Shown: positions 47,967 through 59,215 of the stretch, piece by piece
Position numbering within the stretch: the first letter of the stretch is position 1
How the letters are laid out: every line of letters begins with the position of its first letter
Origin: Hibiscus mutabilis
Taxonomy: Eukaryota > Streptophyta > Magnoliopsida > Malvales > Malvaceae
Assembly: GCA_019671005.1 (NCBI GenBank)
Contig: CM033712.1
Span: 78,883,693 to 78,947,692 of the forward strand
Length of the DNA: 64,000 nucleotides
Direction of reading: 5' to 3'
The notes under the pieces: model-generated
What the model was told of the DNA's origin: nothing
Database searches by the model: none
Seen by the model: only the letters and a program-made list of their open reading frames with translations
Made by a program: the position numbers and the translations under genes

Positions 47967-48293
47967 TTAACCTAACCAAATCAAGTACAATAAAATCCCC
48001 AAACAAAAGATCCAAATGATCCGCTCACTCATTATTCCCCTTTCCATAGCTCTAGTTCTCCCTAATAAACCAATAATAACAACTCTTGAATGTGGATTCA
48101 AAGGGAGGGCCATACCAACTAAAAAATTGCAGTTTCTTCTAAAACCATGCTCATAGTTCGCGCACCCAAAAAATTTCTTTCCAGCATTATTATCTGTCTC
48201 AGTAGCACGTAAAGCAGCTGACCTTCCACAAAAGCATGTCAGAGAGTTTACTTCCTCCATTGCTTGTTCAGAGTGAGAACGAAAGGAAGACAT
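47967..48293 (-). CDS. GRF zinc-finger ORF of the MULE
   Basis: An ORF of 108 aa reads toward the transposase. LTCFCGRSAALRATETDNNA, GKKFFGC and RNCNFLVGM match the GRF-type zinc finger (C.CG, N.G+.F..C, C.F), which plant MULEs and other transposons often carry as an accessory gene. The conserved Trp after C.F.. is replaced. A hydrophobic C-terminal tail follows. Probably an element accessory protein; function not known. Confidence 0.65.
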   Translation of the reverse strand: MSSFRSHSEQAMEEVNSLTCFCGRSAALRATETDNNAGKKFFGCANYEHGFRRNCNFLVGMALPLNPHSRVVIIGLLGRTRAMERGIMSERIIWIFCLGILLYLIWLG

Positions 48294-48389
48294 GAAGATG
48301 AGATAAAAAAGTTAAATTTTTAGGGTTCTAAATATAATTTAAGAAAGTTATTATTTTAATTCATCTGAAATTTATTTAATGAGAAAAAT

Positions 48390-48549
48390 TACAACAAACG
48401 GGCCACATCAGCATCAGTTAACGGAATATAACGGGAGGAACCATATCGGACACGAAATAAAAGTTGGGCGACTTTATCAAATATTTTATAAGTACGGTGA
48501 CCAAAATAAATACGCCCTAAAAGTTCGGTGACCATTTATGTGGTTTACC
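48390..48549. repeat. Right TIR of large MULE
   Basis: Complement of 40285-40445, ending GGTTTACC. Confidence 0.88.
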
Positions 48550-49749
48550 ATTTTTTTGTTTAATCATCGTTGTTTAATTCATTGGTTAGCTAAAATTGAA
48601 TTTTGTAGAGGTTTAATATGCTGTCAACTCTCTCAATTATTTTTTCGTTCACACCTCAAGATTCGTACCACCAAAGGACCTAACGCCTCAGCTGACAGAC
48701 CAACTTATTGTTGATAAAAAAAATCGTATATTTAAGTAACATCATCCAATTTATAAATGAGAATAAAATTAAATAATTTAATTACTGTATTAAAAAATTA
48801 TAACATATGAATTTCGAACCGTAGAGTTTAATAAATCAAAACGGACAATATTTTAAAGTATACAATAACATGAACCAAAGGGTTTCGGTTCACATTGATT
48901 TTGGTTTGAGTTGCTTCTAGTCAAAATGGCCGAGCTGTTTTTTATTTAGATTACTTTCGTTCGAGTTGCTTTTGATAATGTCAAATTGTGTAGAGTCTAT
49001 ATTGATCCAACTAAAATTTAGATTGATTTTAGTCTGGCTCAATTTATTTTGGATTTCGGATTAAGTTTGGACCATCATGTTTGTCCATATAAAATTTCAA
49101 ATCGGATAAATAAATCGAATTGGGATCAAATTTGTGGCGGACGTGTGGAAGCATGGCCCTAAGGGGCTAAATCCAATGTGAAAGCACCTTAAAATAAAGG
49201 GCCTATGTTGGGTCCAAAAATCAATGGACTACACCCTTATTAAACAGTAGTTGACACAGTGATATCCAATCCAACAAGGAAACCAACCAAGATTTATTTA
49301 ACAATTATTAATGGCAAGCGGAGTCTTCACATTTAGCCCACAACAAGTAATAAACTACTAATATCGACCGTTAACTACTTTATATTCTGTAATCAATGCA
49401 ATCTGGTCACTAATTAGTGGCTAAACTTGATGCCACCTTCACCCTTCTAGTTCTATCCACCATTAAATATTTTTCTTAAATGTAAGAATATTTATTAAAA
49501 GAATCTTATAGTATATTCCCATTTCAATTCTGGACGTAAAGCAAAACGATTGGAGTCAAGTGTAAAGTGAAAAAAGATTTCATTTAAAACATTTATCCAT
49601 ACAAAATTTGGTCGGTCGGTCCAAAATCATACCATTATCTTGGTGTAATTGTATGTTTGGTTTTGGGTAACCAACTTGAAACATTCACGAAAATAAGGCT
49701 TAAGGGCAACGGCTCTGATTGGACCGTTGATCCAAAGAAACATTACCCG
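48550..49749. other. AT-rich intergenic DNA
   Basis: No gene. Some degenerate text resembling element ends (49140-49210) is present, without a partner. Confidence 0.55.
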
Positions 49750-50245
49750 TTTCACCACGTGGCTATCCCACAGATCTTTCAATTTCGTACAAACACGTGG
49801 CATCCGTTTATCCCCGGCACGGCCGACACGCAATACATGCAAGTGGACCCCCTACGTTCCCCCACTTGCGAATAAAAAAATTAACAACCATAATGCGATA
49901 TAGAGAAACCAAACCGACGCCTCTACGATTGCCATCTGGATTTTCCAGACCGATTACGTGGCGAAGCTGCGGTGGGCCCCACACTACCCCGTTCCACAAA
50001 ATCTTTTTTCCACGTTGAACAGTACCGACGCGTGTGTTAGGAAAGTCCACGTGTATTATTTGCATGGGGATTTCGTGTGGGGTTGCCCGTTGTTCTATAT
50101 AAACACCACCTTGATCACCAAGAACTTCACTCAACGCAATCAAATTTTCTCTTGCAATATAACATACAAACACTTTTTTCCTTAGAAGTTCATATATAAT
50201 TCACTCATTTTCCTTCCAACCAAACACTCTATCATCAGTTTCAAA
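49750..50245 (+). promoter_or_regulatory. Galactinol synthase promoter with ABRE/G-box cores
   Basis: Four ACGTG cores are visible: CCACGTGG (about 49755), AACACGTGG (about 49792), TTACGTGG (about 49955) and CCACGTGT (about 50048). A TATA box CTATATAAAC lies near 50095-50104, about 140 bp before the ATG. ACGT cores bind bZIP factors of the ABA/drought response, matching known stress induction of galactinol synthase genes. Confidence 0.75.
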
Positions 50246-50318
50246 ATGGCACCATATATTCCCAGTAGCAAAGCTGCCACTGTCACCACCGCCAAGGTCC
50301 CAGCTCTGGTCAGGGCTC

Positions 50319-50570
50319 TGTATGAACTTAAGTAATCAAACTGACTTTCTATTGAAAACCAGAAAATTACAGTAGAAAAGAAGATAAAGAGAAGAGAATT
50401 AGAAACACAGAGAGAGAGAAGATAACAGTTTTCACATTTTTTTCATAACCTCACTCTATCTTCTAGTGCCCTTTTAACAGCAACTATTGTAACCACCAAA
50501 CTCTTCACACGTGTACTTTTTCTTGCCACATGTTGCTGTTGTCTTGGCATGGAGCTTTAGGGTCATAACA
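50319..50570 (-). repeat. 3' LTR of GolS insertion
   Basis: Ends ...GGGTCATAACA, identical in type to the right copy. It lacks about 38 bp present in the other LTR near its outer end. Confidence 0.9.
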
Positions 50571-51368
50571 ATACCCTTATCATGAAAAGAAACCTTGTCC
50601 TCAAGGTTCAAAAAATAATAAAAATTGTTTCACTGACTTTAAAACCTCTAAATAAATAGGTCATACACTTTCCCATTAACAAAAGTTTAAACTTATATAC
50701 CTTTGTATATGTAAACATTCATGAATAAATACCTTTAAGGTTTGTCCCAATATCAACACTTTTAAATACTAAAAATATAACAAATAATCTCTTATATGTA
50801 ATCTCGAGAAGATATAATTTGTATCTATTATCGCAAACATGCGGCACACACAAAATCAATGTGTTTAATCCTAAATATTTGTCAGTTTGAAAATTGATTT
50901 TAAAATTATAGTTGTGACACTTACTACTATGAAAAAGACACGTGGTACTTGTTAAATACACGTTCTCAACCTCGTTTGATAATTGCCCTTGTGTTCTAAT
51001 AGTTTGATCAACATGATTTTCTGTTAAGTCGCTGGTCTTAGATAAATCTATGACCTTTGGTGTATCAATTGAAAAATCAAAACTCTCATCACTTTAAAAA
51101 GTTTAGTCTGCATTTTTATTGTCAACTAGTGATGACAATTCATCGAACACATGGTGAATTTTCATCTCTGGTGGATCTTGTTGGGCCACAATTTTACTTG
51201 CTTCACTGATTTTATTCTCATCTAATATACCAAGATGGGCCGACAGCGATTTTAGTTGTCTAAGTATTTTTTGGAGCGTCTTGTTATTTTACTTTATCAT
51301 TCTTGTATTCGCTTCATATGTTTTGATGATGGTCGCCATAGATTTCGACTCTCAACGAAAACACCAAA

Positions 51369-51658
51369 TGTAATAAACTCGAGTAATTAAAGCCTTGAAC
51401 TCGAATACTAAACTGAATTTTATTAAAATAGCAAGAAGAAAATTACAGAAAATAAAGAAGAGAAGAAAAGAATGAAGAGAAAAGAGAATTAGAAACACAG
51501 AGAAAAAGGATAACAGTTTTCACAGTTTCTTCATAACCTCCCTCTATCTTCTAGTGCCCTTTTAATAGCAACTATTGTAACCACCAAACTCTTCAGACGT
51601 GTACTTTTTCTTGCCAGATGTTGCTGTTGATTTGGCATGGAGCTTTAGGGTCATAACA
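51369..51658 (-). repeat. 5' LTR of GolS insertion
   Basis: 290 bp, TGTAATAAAC to GGGTCATAACA, followed by the GGCTC target duplication. Confidence 0.92.
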
Positions 51659-53202
51659 GGCTCCCGCCACTTCCAGAAGGGCTTACGTTACGTTCTTGGC
51701 AGGCAACGGCGACTACGTCAAGGGCGTCGTCGGGTTAGCCAAGGGCCTGAGGAAAGTCAAGAGCAAGTACCCACTCGTCGTGGCGGTGTTGCCGGACGTG
51801 CCGGAAGATCACAGGAAGATCCTGTTGGATCAGAGTTGCATAGTCAAGGAAATCGAACCCGTGTATCCACCCGAGAACCAGACCCAGTTCGCAATGGCCT
51901 ACTACGTCATCAACTATTCCAAGCTACGTATCTGGAAGGTGTGTATATGTTTGTTCTTTTGCACGTAACATGTGCTGTGTTGAACGTAAATTTTGTGTCA
52001 TGTTTTTTGTTAGATCTTACATATGTACCTTTTTTGTTGCAGTTCTTGGAGTATTCCAAGATGATATATTTGGACGGAGACATTCAGGTTTTCGATAACA
52101 TAGATCACTTGTTCGACATGGAGAATGGTTACTTTTACGCTGTGATGGATTGTTTCTGTGAGAAAACATGGAGCCATTCCCCACAGTACAAGGTTGGTTA
52201 TTGCCAGCAGTGTCCTAACAAGGTGCAGTGGCCTGCTCTTTTGGGTCCTAGACCACCACTTTATTTCAACGCAGGAATGTTTGTTTACGAACCGAGTCTT
52301 ACTGTGTATAATGAACTCCTGGCTACTCTCAAAGTTACTCCACCTACCCCTTTTGCTGAACAGGTAAGAATTGTTCAAGTTCCTTTTTTTTAATTGATTT
52401 CCTATTTGATCTGGATTGTAATGTCCCTTTTTTGTTGTTGCAGGATTATCTGAACATGTTCTTTAAGGACATTTACAGGCCCATTCCTCCAATTTACAAC
52501 CTGGTGATGGCCATGCTATGGCGACACCAGAGAACGTTGATCCAGAAAAAGCCAAGGTGGTTCACTACTGTGCTGCTGGGTCCAAGCCGTGGAGGTTTAC
52601 CGGAGAGGAAGAGAACATGGACAGGGAAGATATTAAGAAGCTTGTGGAAAAATGGTGGGACATTTACAATGATAAGTTGCTTGACTACACTAGTGTTTGG
52701 CGAAGCTGATGACAATGAGGACGAACAAATAGGCCTAGCGTTGTTGAAAGCCTTGGCAGAGGCTGGCTTTGTTCACTACATTAACGCCCCATCTGCTGCA
52801 TAAAGTTTGTAGCCTTAAGGTGGCGATATATATAGACAAGCATATCAAAGTTAAAGCAGTTGTAAATGTGTTTTTATGATAATATAAAACAAATATTTCT
52901 GTACATTTTTTGTGGCAATTATTCAGAGAATTTGATACTAACATAGTCAACAGTTCAGGGAAAATATGGAGTATAACACAGGACAAGGCCAAAGGCCTAG
53001 TCTCCAGTTCAGGGAAAATATATAACACAATCCGATACATTTCCTGTAGAACTTAAAGGAAACAGAAAATAACAGCAATGGCTGCTGCCTCCGAGATGAC
53101 TGAACGTAGGTTCAACCGGCCCTCAACCCTATGAATTATATAGAAATAAGTGACGAGAGAACAATATACATAATGGATTGGCATATGTGAGTAGTGAGAG
53201 TT

Positions 53203-55572
53203 TCATCCTACCTTGTTAGCTATGTTGTTGGAGAGCCAGTCCAGTCCCTCGTACAGCCCTTCGCCAGAGGTTGCACATGTACTCTGGATATACCTGTGAG
53301 AAGCACAAGAAATAATGGATGAAGAATTATATTTAGCTGAGTACAAACAAATGCGCTAATAAGTTGTAGATAAACGAACAGTCGATGATAAGCCTACCAA
53401 TGGCGCTGTCGTAGGGAGTGGAGACCAAGCTTATCAGTAATCTCAGCAGCATTCATAGCGTTTGGTAGATCTTGCTTGTTAGCAAATACAAGAAGCACAG
53501 CATCTCTCAGCTCATCCTACATATATTAAGTTCATAATTATTTGTTTATAAAATAATAAAACAAAACAAAACATGAACAAAAGCAATACGCATAAAGCAA
53601 ATTAATACCTCATTCAGCATACGATGAAGCTCATCCCTGGCCTCAACCACACGGTCACGATCATTGCTATCGACAACAAAGATTAGACCCTGAGTATTCT
53701 GGAAGTAGTGTCTCCACAAAGGACGAATCTGAAAGGGCACACTAAACCTTTCATTAGGGGAGAAAAGGAATACAAAGCATTACCCTGAATACTAAATAAG
53801 TAAAATATATAATAAGTTTAAGATATGTGATGATATAGAAAGGGTATTAATAAATAGACAATTGGGAACTAGAATTGCTATAAAAATATAGAAATATATG
53901 TATAAATAGGTATGTGAGTCGTAAAAAATTTGCCGCACGGTAAATAGCTTTCATCATTAAGCAAATAGGAAAACAGAAAACATAAGGTGGCAGTACATGT
54001 AGCTTATGAATATGTTATGTGCTGACGGTTAACAATCTAAATCAGCACAAGACCGTCCATAAGCACAATAAACAGCAAGAAAACTACAAGACAAGTAGAT
54101 AGTTTTTGTGACAACCACGCCGTGGCATGGAACCATTGCCCTACATAACCATTAAATTGAAATATAAAATGATTCAGTTATGTGTTGATATAGGAACATC
54201 CAATCAGAGAAAAGGGCATAAGCAAATCAATGACAACCAGACAATACTGCTATGGAAACAAAAGTAAATTGGTATGTAATGTTTGCCACAGAATGAATAG
54301 TCAGCCTCATTCAGTAAGGAGGATAACAAAAAAACATTATATGGCCATGCGTGTAGCTTATGAATATGTTATGTGTTGATGGAGAACAATCTAATCAGCA
54401 CAAGACCGTCCATAAGCACATTAATAACAAGGAAAATACAAGACGAACATAAGCATATCAATGACCTATAACCAAAACTGCTATGAAAACAGTCACACAT
54501 GAAGGTAAATAGGTATGTAACATTTGTCACAGGATGAATAGTCCTCGTTCAGTGAAGAGAACAAAAAACATAACATGGCCATTCATGTAGCTTATGAATA
54601 TGTTATGTGCTGACGGAGAACAATCTAATCAGCACAGGACCGTCCATAAGCACATTAATAACAAGGAAATATAAGATGAAGAGCATAAGCACATCAATAA
54701 CCACTAACTGAAACCGCTATTAAGCCAGACAGACATAAAGGTAAAGATGTATGTAATATTTGCCACAGAATGAATAGTCTTCCTCAATCAGTGAAGAGGA
54801 CAGAAAACATAATATGGCCATATGTGTAGCTTATGAATATGTTATGTGCTGATGGAGAACAATCAAATCAGCACAGGACCATCCATAAGCACATTAATAA
54901 CAACTAAAATACAAGTTGAAAGAGGACAGCTTTCATGTGTCAGCTACAAAATCGGATAGCCTTTCCACATACAATGAAGGCAATTGTTAATTTCCTCATA
55001 CAATCAGAGGAAAACCTTGAAAAACAAGGTGCCATCGGTTGATGTAGCTTATCTTTATGTCCTATGCTGGTATGAAATTGAATCAGCATAAGATAGTCCA
55101 TACGCACATCAAACAGATTAAACGGCAACTTCAATTGCATGATTCAATAACAAGGCAAAATATGATGATTCCATCAAAAAGGTCCGGGAAAACAGTATAA
55201 TGGTAAAAGTCAGAATATTTAAGGTTTTGTTCCACAAAATTTCAAGCATATGTGGTAATTACCTTGTCTTGACCACCAACATCCCAAACAGTGAAGCTAA
55301 TGTTCTTATATTCTACAGTCTCCACATTAAACCCTGCATAAGGTTTCCATAAGTGCCAATATTAAATATCAAATTATTAAAAAATATAAAGAGAACCCAA
55401 AAAACAACAAAGAAAGGGGCATACCAATAGTGGGAATGGTAGTGACAATCTCACCAAGCTTGAGCTTATACAAAATGGTAGTCTTACCAGCCGCATCAAG
55501 ACCCACCATAAGAATTCGCATCTCTTTCTTGGCGAAAAGCCGACTGAACAACTTAGCAAATGACAGCCCCAT
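53203..55572 (-). CDS. ARF1: ADP-ribosylation factor 1-type GTPase
   Basis: Five minus-strand exons: 55572-55425, 55333-55263, 53728-53609, 53516-53398 and 53293-53203. All junctions are GT..AG and phases agree; 182 aa against 181 in plant ARF1. The small GTPase recruits COPI and other coats to Golgi membranes. MGLSFAKLF gives the myristoylated Gly2 and amphipathic helix. GLDAAGKTT is the P-loop, [14 protein letters not shown] switch 1, [20 protein letters not shown] switch 2, NKQD the base-specificity motif and [15 protein letters not shown] the SA(T) motif. The C terminus reads NIANKVG, slightly different from the usual KA end. A leader intron probably lies upstream, with a non-coding exon near 56000-56050. 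Nothing is broken. Confidence 0.97.
53960..55140. repeat. Tandem repeats in ARF1 intron 2
   Basis: Five degenerate copies of a unit of about 235 bp; the core GTAGCTTATGAATATGTTAT starts near 53998, 54352, 54586, 54825 and 55042. Each unit contains an inverted pair TGTGCTGA...TCAGCACA enclosed by CTTATG...CATAAG and can form an imperfect hairpin. Confidence 0.85.
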
Positions 55573-56109
55573 CCTTTTACCTTGGCTGACACCCAAAATA
55601 CATGATATGAATAAACCACATTAATATAGTCACATTAACACAATAAACCACCATTTTCCAACTTAGAAATGCATGGCATTGCACAGAATGGAAGAGATGA
55701 ATAACGTTAAAAACAATTTCAAGGAAAAAACTTGTAAACGCAATGTCAATCTAAACAAACAGATCTAAATCAGCTACAATATCGTATCATATTGAATGGA
55801 ATGATCTAAATCAAGATCCAAGAACCCATCTCTTGTTTCTGCGTTCTGATTTCTTTTGCTTTGTTTTAGATTTATAATGTATTAAAAAGGCATAACAAAG
55901 AAAACCCAGATCCAGATCTTGCATCATTATAAATCTAAAACAAAAGGAAAGGAAATCAGAATGCAGAAACAAGAGATGAGAAAACAGAGATAAGATTCAT
56001 ACATTGGTGAGAAACCGAGAGGCTGCCCCACTGCAGGGAAGAAGAAACAAACAAATAGAGAAAAGAAACTGAAAGGCAAACAAAGTTAAAACTTAAAAAT
56101 ACCAAACTT

Positions 56110-57040
56110 AAGGGCGTTGGGGATATTTATTACGCAATTGGAGGCGGAGGGTGATTTCAAATTAGGTTTTTTGTTAAACGATGCGACGCCCTTAGATTAG
56201 ATTCAAACGCTGTCGTTTCACTATCTCTCTTAACCTCAAAAATTTTCACTCCACAAAACAAAGGAAAAGAAATCATATAGGCCTTTTCGGTGCTTCTGGC
56301 TGTACCCACGTACTAAAATTTAAGGAATTAAGTGTAATATATATTTTTAAGGGTTTAAGATTTATAATTTATAATTTAAAATTTAAAGTTAGAATTTAGA
56401 ATTTAATTTTTTAATGTTAAGACACAAAAAGAGACATCGAAAAGAAGTAGATGATTTTTATCTAAATGAAATAAGAATCAGTCACATACTGATTTTGTTT
56501 TCCTTATTTAAATTAATCAAATTTTGGTTTAAGCACATGAACTAATGATAGTATTAATTAATATAATATTCAAATTAATCAACTAATATATCAAATAGTA
56601 ATTATTATATAAAAATAATAATTAAAATTTTGATTTTTAGCCATTTTCTTTCTAGGAAATTAAGGTTAACTCATAAATTTTTTTTGAATAGTCTAAAGGT
56701 AATTACAATGTAATATTTGTTCATAGATATTCTTAACCCTTTGACAAGACACATACACCTTATAGACAGCGTGATTTAAAACTGTGTTTCCTCGAACGAA
56801 TATAATTTCCACTAGAGCGGTGGTTAACTCATAAACTTTTGAGAAGCTTAAATAAATCAAATCTAAATAGATTACCAATATAGCTAACACACACTAAAAT
56901 GTCTTTAACTGCAATCAAAAAGTAACCACACACAAATAAACCACTAAAACTCTGCCGAGTCAGCAGTCCTATTCATACATAGTTAACATTCCGATTCCGA
57001 CCAGCCACCTAGTTAATCACTGCTCCGCCACCGCCGCCGA
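56110..57040. other. ARF1 upstream and intergenic DNA
   Basis: No gene. 56300-56460 carries TTTAGGG/TAAATT-rich text and a phrase similar to 63205-63260 (AGACA(C/T)AAAA...AGATGATTT), suggesting an old MITE. Confidence 0.5.
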
Positions 57041-57049
57041 ATTGGTTTC

Positions 57050-57550
57050 CTTTAGGCACTTACCGCGTAAAGAGCTGCAACAAGCCTCATGGGGGAGCTC
57101 TACGACCAAGCCGACGGTTTGTGATCGGTAAATACGTCGACGATTGTACACTCGATGGTGGCCATGAAGCACATTATAGTGGTGCATGTGTGAGAAGTTC
57201 TTGCATTTTTGTCCCCTGAGAAATTGTTGAACCTATGATGATTGTATTGAAATTGGCAGATGGAATTTTGATGAACCATACGGGTCTTCAACTTTACCTG
57301 GAGTATAAACCATATGGCGCAAGCCATAGCGCTGGCCATGATAAGGAAGGGACCGAGGAAGAAGTTCGATCCGATAGCGTTGGAACTGCCGTTATTGGAC
57401 ATTTTATCGGCTTAGTGTCGGTGGATCTTGGATTAGCCTATGCCGATGATATGTTCGTGGTAAAACGACAGCAACATGGCTCCACCAACACATGTTATAG
57501 TACATAATACCTTTGCCAGCCCTGATGCCTTCTTTATTCCCACGACTTCT
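57050..57550 (-). pseudogene. WAT1-related (EamA-type) transporter fragment
   Basis: The minus strand reads GLAKVLCTITCVGGAMLLSF, two stops, then SNFFLGPFLIMASAMACAIWF, and further TIMCFMATIECTIVDVFTDH and PSAWSLG. These are parts of the second EamA repeat of plant WAT1/nodulin MtN21-like plasma or vacuolar membrane transporters. Stops and the absence of the rest of the gene mark it as a relic. The GC is higher than the flanks. Confidence 0.8.
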
Positions 57551-57979
57551 TGTCTAGTAAACATCAAATTCAACAATTTATCAGAGGAAAGGAAAGAGAA
57601 CGCAATTTGGTTTGGATCCTAAAGGACTTTAGAAAAAGTAATTTGGATGGCAAAAGCCATATGTTTACTATTGCTTTTGCTGTCAAAAAAAGTGCCTTTG
57701 TACAGCCAAAAACAATTGCTTCACCCTTTTAATTGTTGAAAGAAAATAATTATTAGAATTATGACTATTTTAATATATAAATAATATATTCTGATTTAAA
57801 TTAATATATATTAAAATTTTAATTAAAGTTGAATTGAGATTATATATATATATATATTAAAATCTTAATATGAGTTGAATTAGTATTACAAAGGTTATAT
57901 AAAGGTATAAAGATCTAACAATTATTAATACTTTCTTAAAAACCCTCTAAATAGTTTAGAATGTTTTATATGCTCTTTA

Positions 57980-58330
57980 GGGTGCGTTTGGTTCACGGAA
58001 TGTAAGATTATTTTTGAGAATAAGATTCCCAAAATGTAATATTACTTGACATACTATTGGGAATGTTGCATTACCTTATTTGGTTTATTGAGTAGGAATA
58101 TAAGATTACTGTGTTTGGTTGAAGGTATATAAGATTATCTGAAAGTAAAATTTACTAAATTGTCCATATTTTTTTTAACATGTTAAATTTTCAATATTAA
58201 CTCAAAACAGCTACTGTTGGAAATGCAAAATTATCCCTTGGAGGAAATGCTTTCCGACCATACTTGGGTATGTGATTCTGAAAAAGAACATTCACCCAAG
58301 TATTAATCTTTTCCACGAACCGAACGCCCC
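57980..58330. mobile_element. MITE with GGGTGCGTTTGGTT ends
   Basis: The left end GGGTGCGTTTGGTTCACGGA and the right end in reverse complement (GGGGCGTTCGGTTCGTGGAA) form TIRs of about 22 bp, the kind seen in hAT or PIF/Harbinger MITEs. Possible 3-bp target TTA/CTA is imperfect. It sits at the 5' side of the second Cactin copy and may have removed or displaced its N terminus. Confidence 0.8.
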
Positions 58331-58332
58331 TA

Positions 58333-59215
58333 GTAAATTAAGTAAAGATCGAGACCATAGTAAGAAGAAGATGTCTTCTAGAAACATCACCACGGAAGAG
58401 GAAATTTCTGAGTACATGGCCAAGAGAGCACAAAATAAGGCATTGCGAGCTAGAAAACGAACAATTTTAGGGTATTCAAATTATTTTAATCCTTTTAGCG
58501 ATTCGAATCTCAACGAAAAAATTGTTTGGCGGAAGAAAATTGAGTTAGATGTTTCTCAAGGAGTGCCATTGGACGCCTTTTCAGTGAAAGTCGAGAAGAA
58601 GAGACAAAAAGAAAGAATGGCTGAGATTGAAAAAGTTAAAAAGAGAAGGGAGGAAAGGGCACTTGAGAAAGCACAACATGAGGAAAAAATGACTTTGCTA
58701 GCTAGAAAACGTGCTCGAGCTGAGTTTGACGATTGGGAGAAGAAAGAAGCTTTGGCGTCGAAATGTGCACCTTCAGAAGATAAGTTGGAGCTAAAAGCTA
58801 TGGGAGCAATGGAGGAGGGTGATGCTGTATTTGGCTCCGGCAATGAAGTTAACTTGGACTCGCAGGTGTACTGGTGGCATGACAAATTCCGGCCTAGAAA
58901 ACCAAAATACTTCGTCCGTGTTCACACCGGATATGAGTGGAACAAGTACAATCACACCCATTATGATCATGATAATCCTCCTCCCAAATTTGTGCAATGA
59001 TATAAATTTAATATCTTCTACCCAGACCTTGTCGACAACGCAAAGGCTCCTGTATACACGATTGAGAAAGATGGCAACAGTTAAGAAACATGCATCATAC
59101 GATTCCATGCTGGACCGCCCTATGAGGACATTGCATTCCGAATTGTGAACAAAGAGTGGGAATTTTCTCATTTCGAACCTGGGATTTTGCGTCTATATTT
59201 TAACTTCAAGCGCTA
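58333..59215 (+). pseudogene. Second shortened Cactin copy, broken
   Basis: Encodes DHSKKKMSSRNITTEEEISEYM, the KKRREERALEKAQHEEKMTL coiled coil, then jumps AEFDDWEKKEA to LASKCAPSEDK, the same central deletion as at 35954-37105. The C-terminal domain follows, with TGA at 58998 (a Gly codon in copy 1), TAA at about 59082, and a 12-nt or so deletion after EFSH. The N-terminal Ser/Arg region is lost at the MITE. The shared 3' flank runs to about 59480. Confidence 0.9.

Larger units (their letters stand above)
40285..48549 (+). mobile_element. Large Mutator-like element (MULE)
   Basis: About 8.3 kb. The ends are inverted repeats of about 160 bp: left AGTAAACTACATAAATGATC to GTTGTGATTTTTCTCATTA near 40445, right (reverse complement) GGTAAACCACATAAATGGTC to the same inner sequence near 48390. 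It contains a decayed MURA-type transposase on plus, a GRF zinc-finger ORF on minus near the right end, a nested MULE and a nested solo LTR. The two-gene convergent plan recalls MuDR. The flanks are T-rich and the 9-bp target duplication is not clearly resolved. Stops in the transposase show it is inactive. Confidence 0.9.
50319..51658 (-). mobile_element. Gypsy-derived LTR element in GolS exon 1
   Basis: 1,340 bp on the minus strand. The LTRs are 50319-50570 (252 bp, with an internal deletion) and 51369-51658 (290 bp), both TG..CA. The target duplication GGCTC is perfect (50314-50318, 51659-51663). Next to the 3' LTR the minus strand encodes NLEDKVSFHDKG, resembling the end of Ty3/gypsy pol. 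Near the 5' LTR is a short open segment (MATIIKTYEANTRMI). The roughly 800-bp interior lacks protease, RT and integrase, so this is a non-autonomous deletion derivative. Confidence 0.92.
50246..52803 (+). pseudogene. GolS: Galactinol synthase, split by an LTR element
   Basis: Galactinol synthase (GT8) makes galactinol from UDP-galactose and myo-inositol, the first step of raffinose synthesis. Coding parts: 50246-50318 plus 51664-51938 (exon 1), 52043-52363 and 52444-52803, 342 codons in all. Motifs are RRAYVTFLAGNGDYVKGVVG, YPPENQTQFAMAYYVINYSK, MIYLDGDIQVFDNIDHLFD with the DxD metal site, CFCEKTWSHSPQYKVGYCQQ and the hallmark C terminus APSAA. A 1.34-kb LTR element interrupts exon 1 after codon 24. 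Without it the frame is continuous (KVPALVRAPATSRRAYV). In exon 3 a 1-nt loss near 52527 is offset by a compensating shift near 52700, scrambling about 57 residues. The promoter is intact, so truncated transcripts are likely. Confidence 0.9.

Noticed and set aside
40285..48549. CRISPR-like or phage-like structure suggested by regularly repeated text
   Set aside because: Repeats are TIRs, a tandem duplication and intronic low-complexity DNA in a plant transposon.
51661..51690. Apparent frameshift in GolS next to the LTR insertion
   Set aside because: Once the 5-bp target duplication is counted only once, the codons run on in frame, so no extra mutation is needed here.
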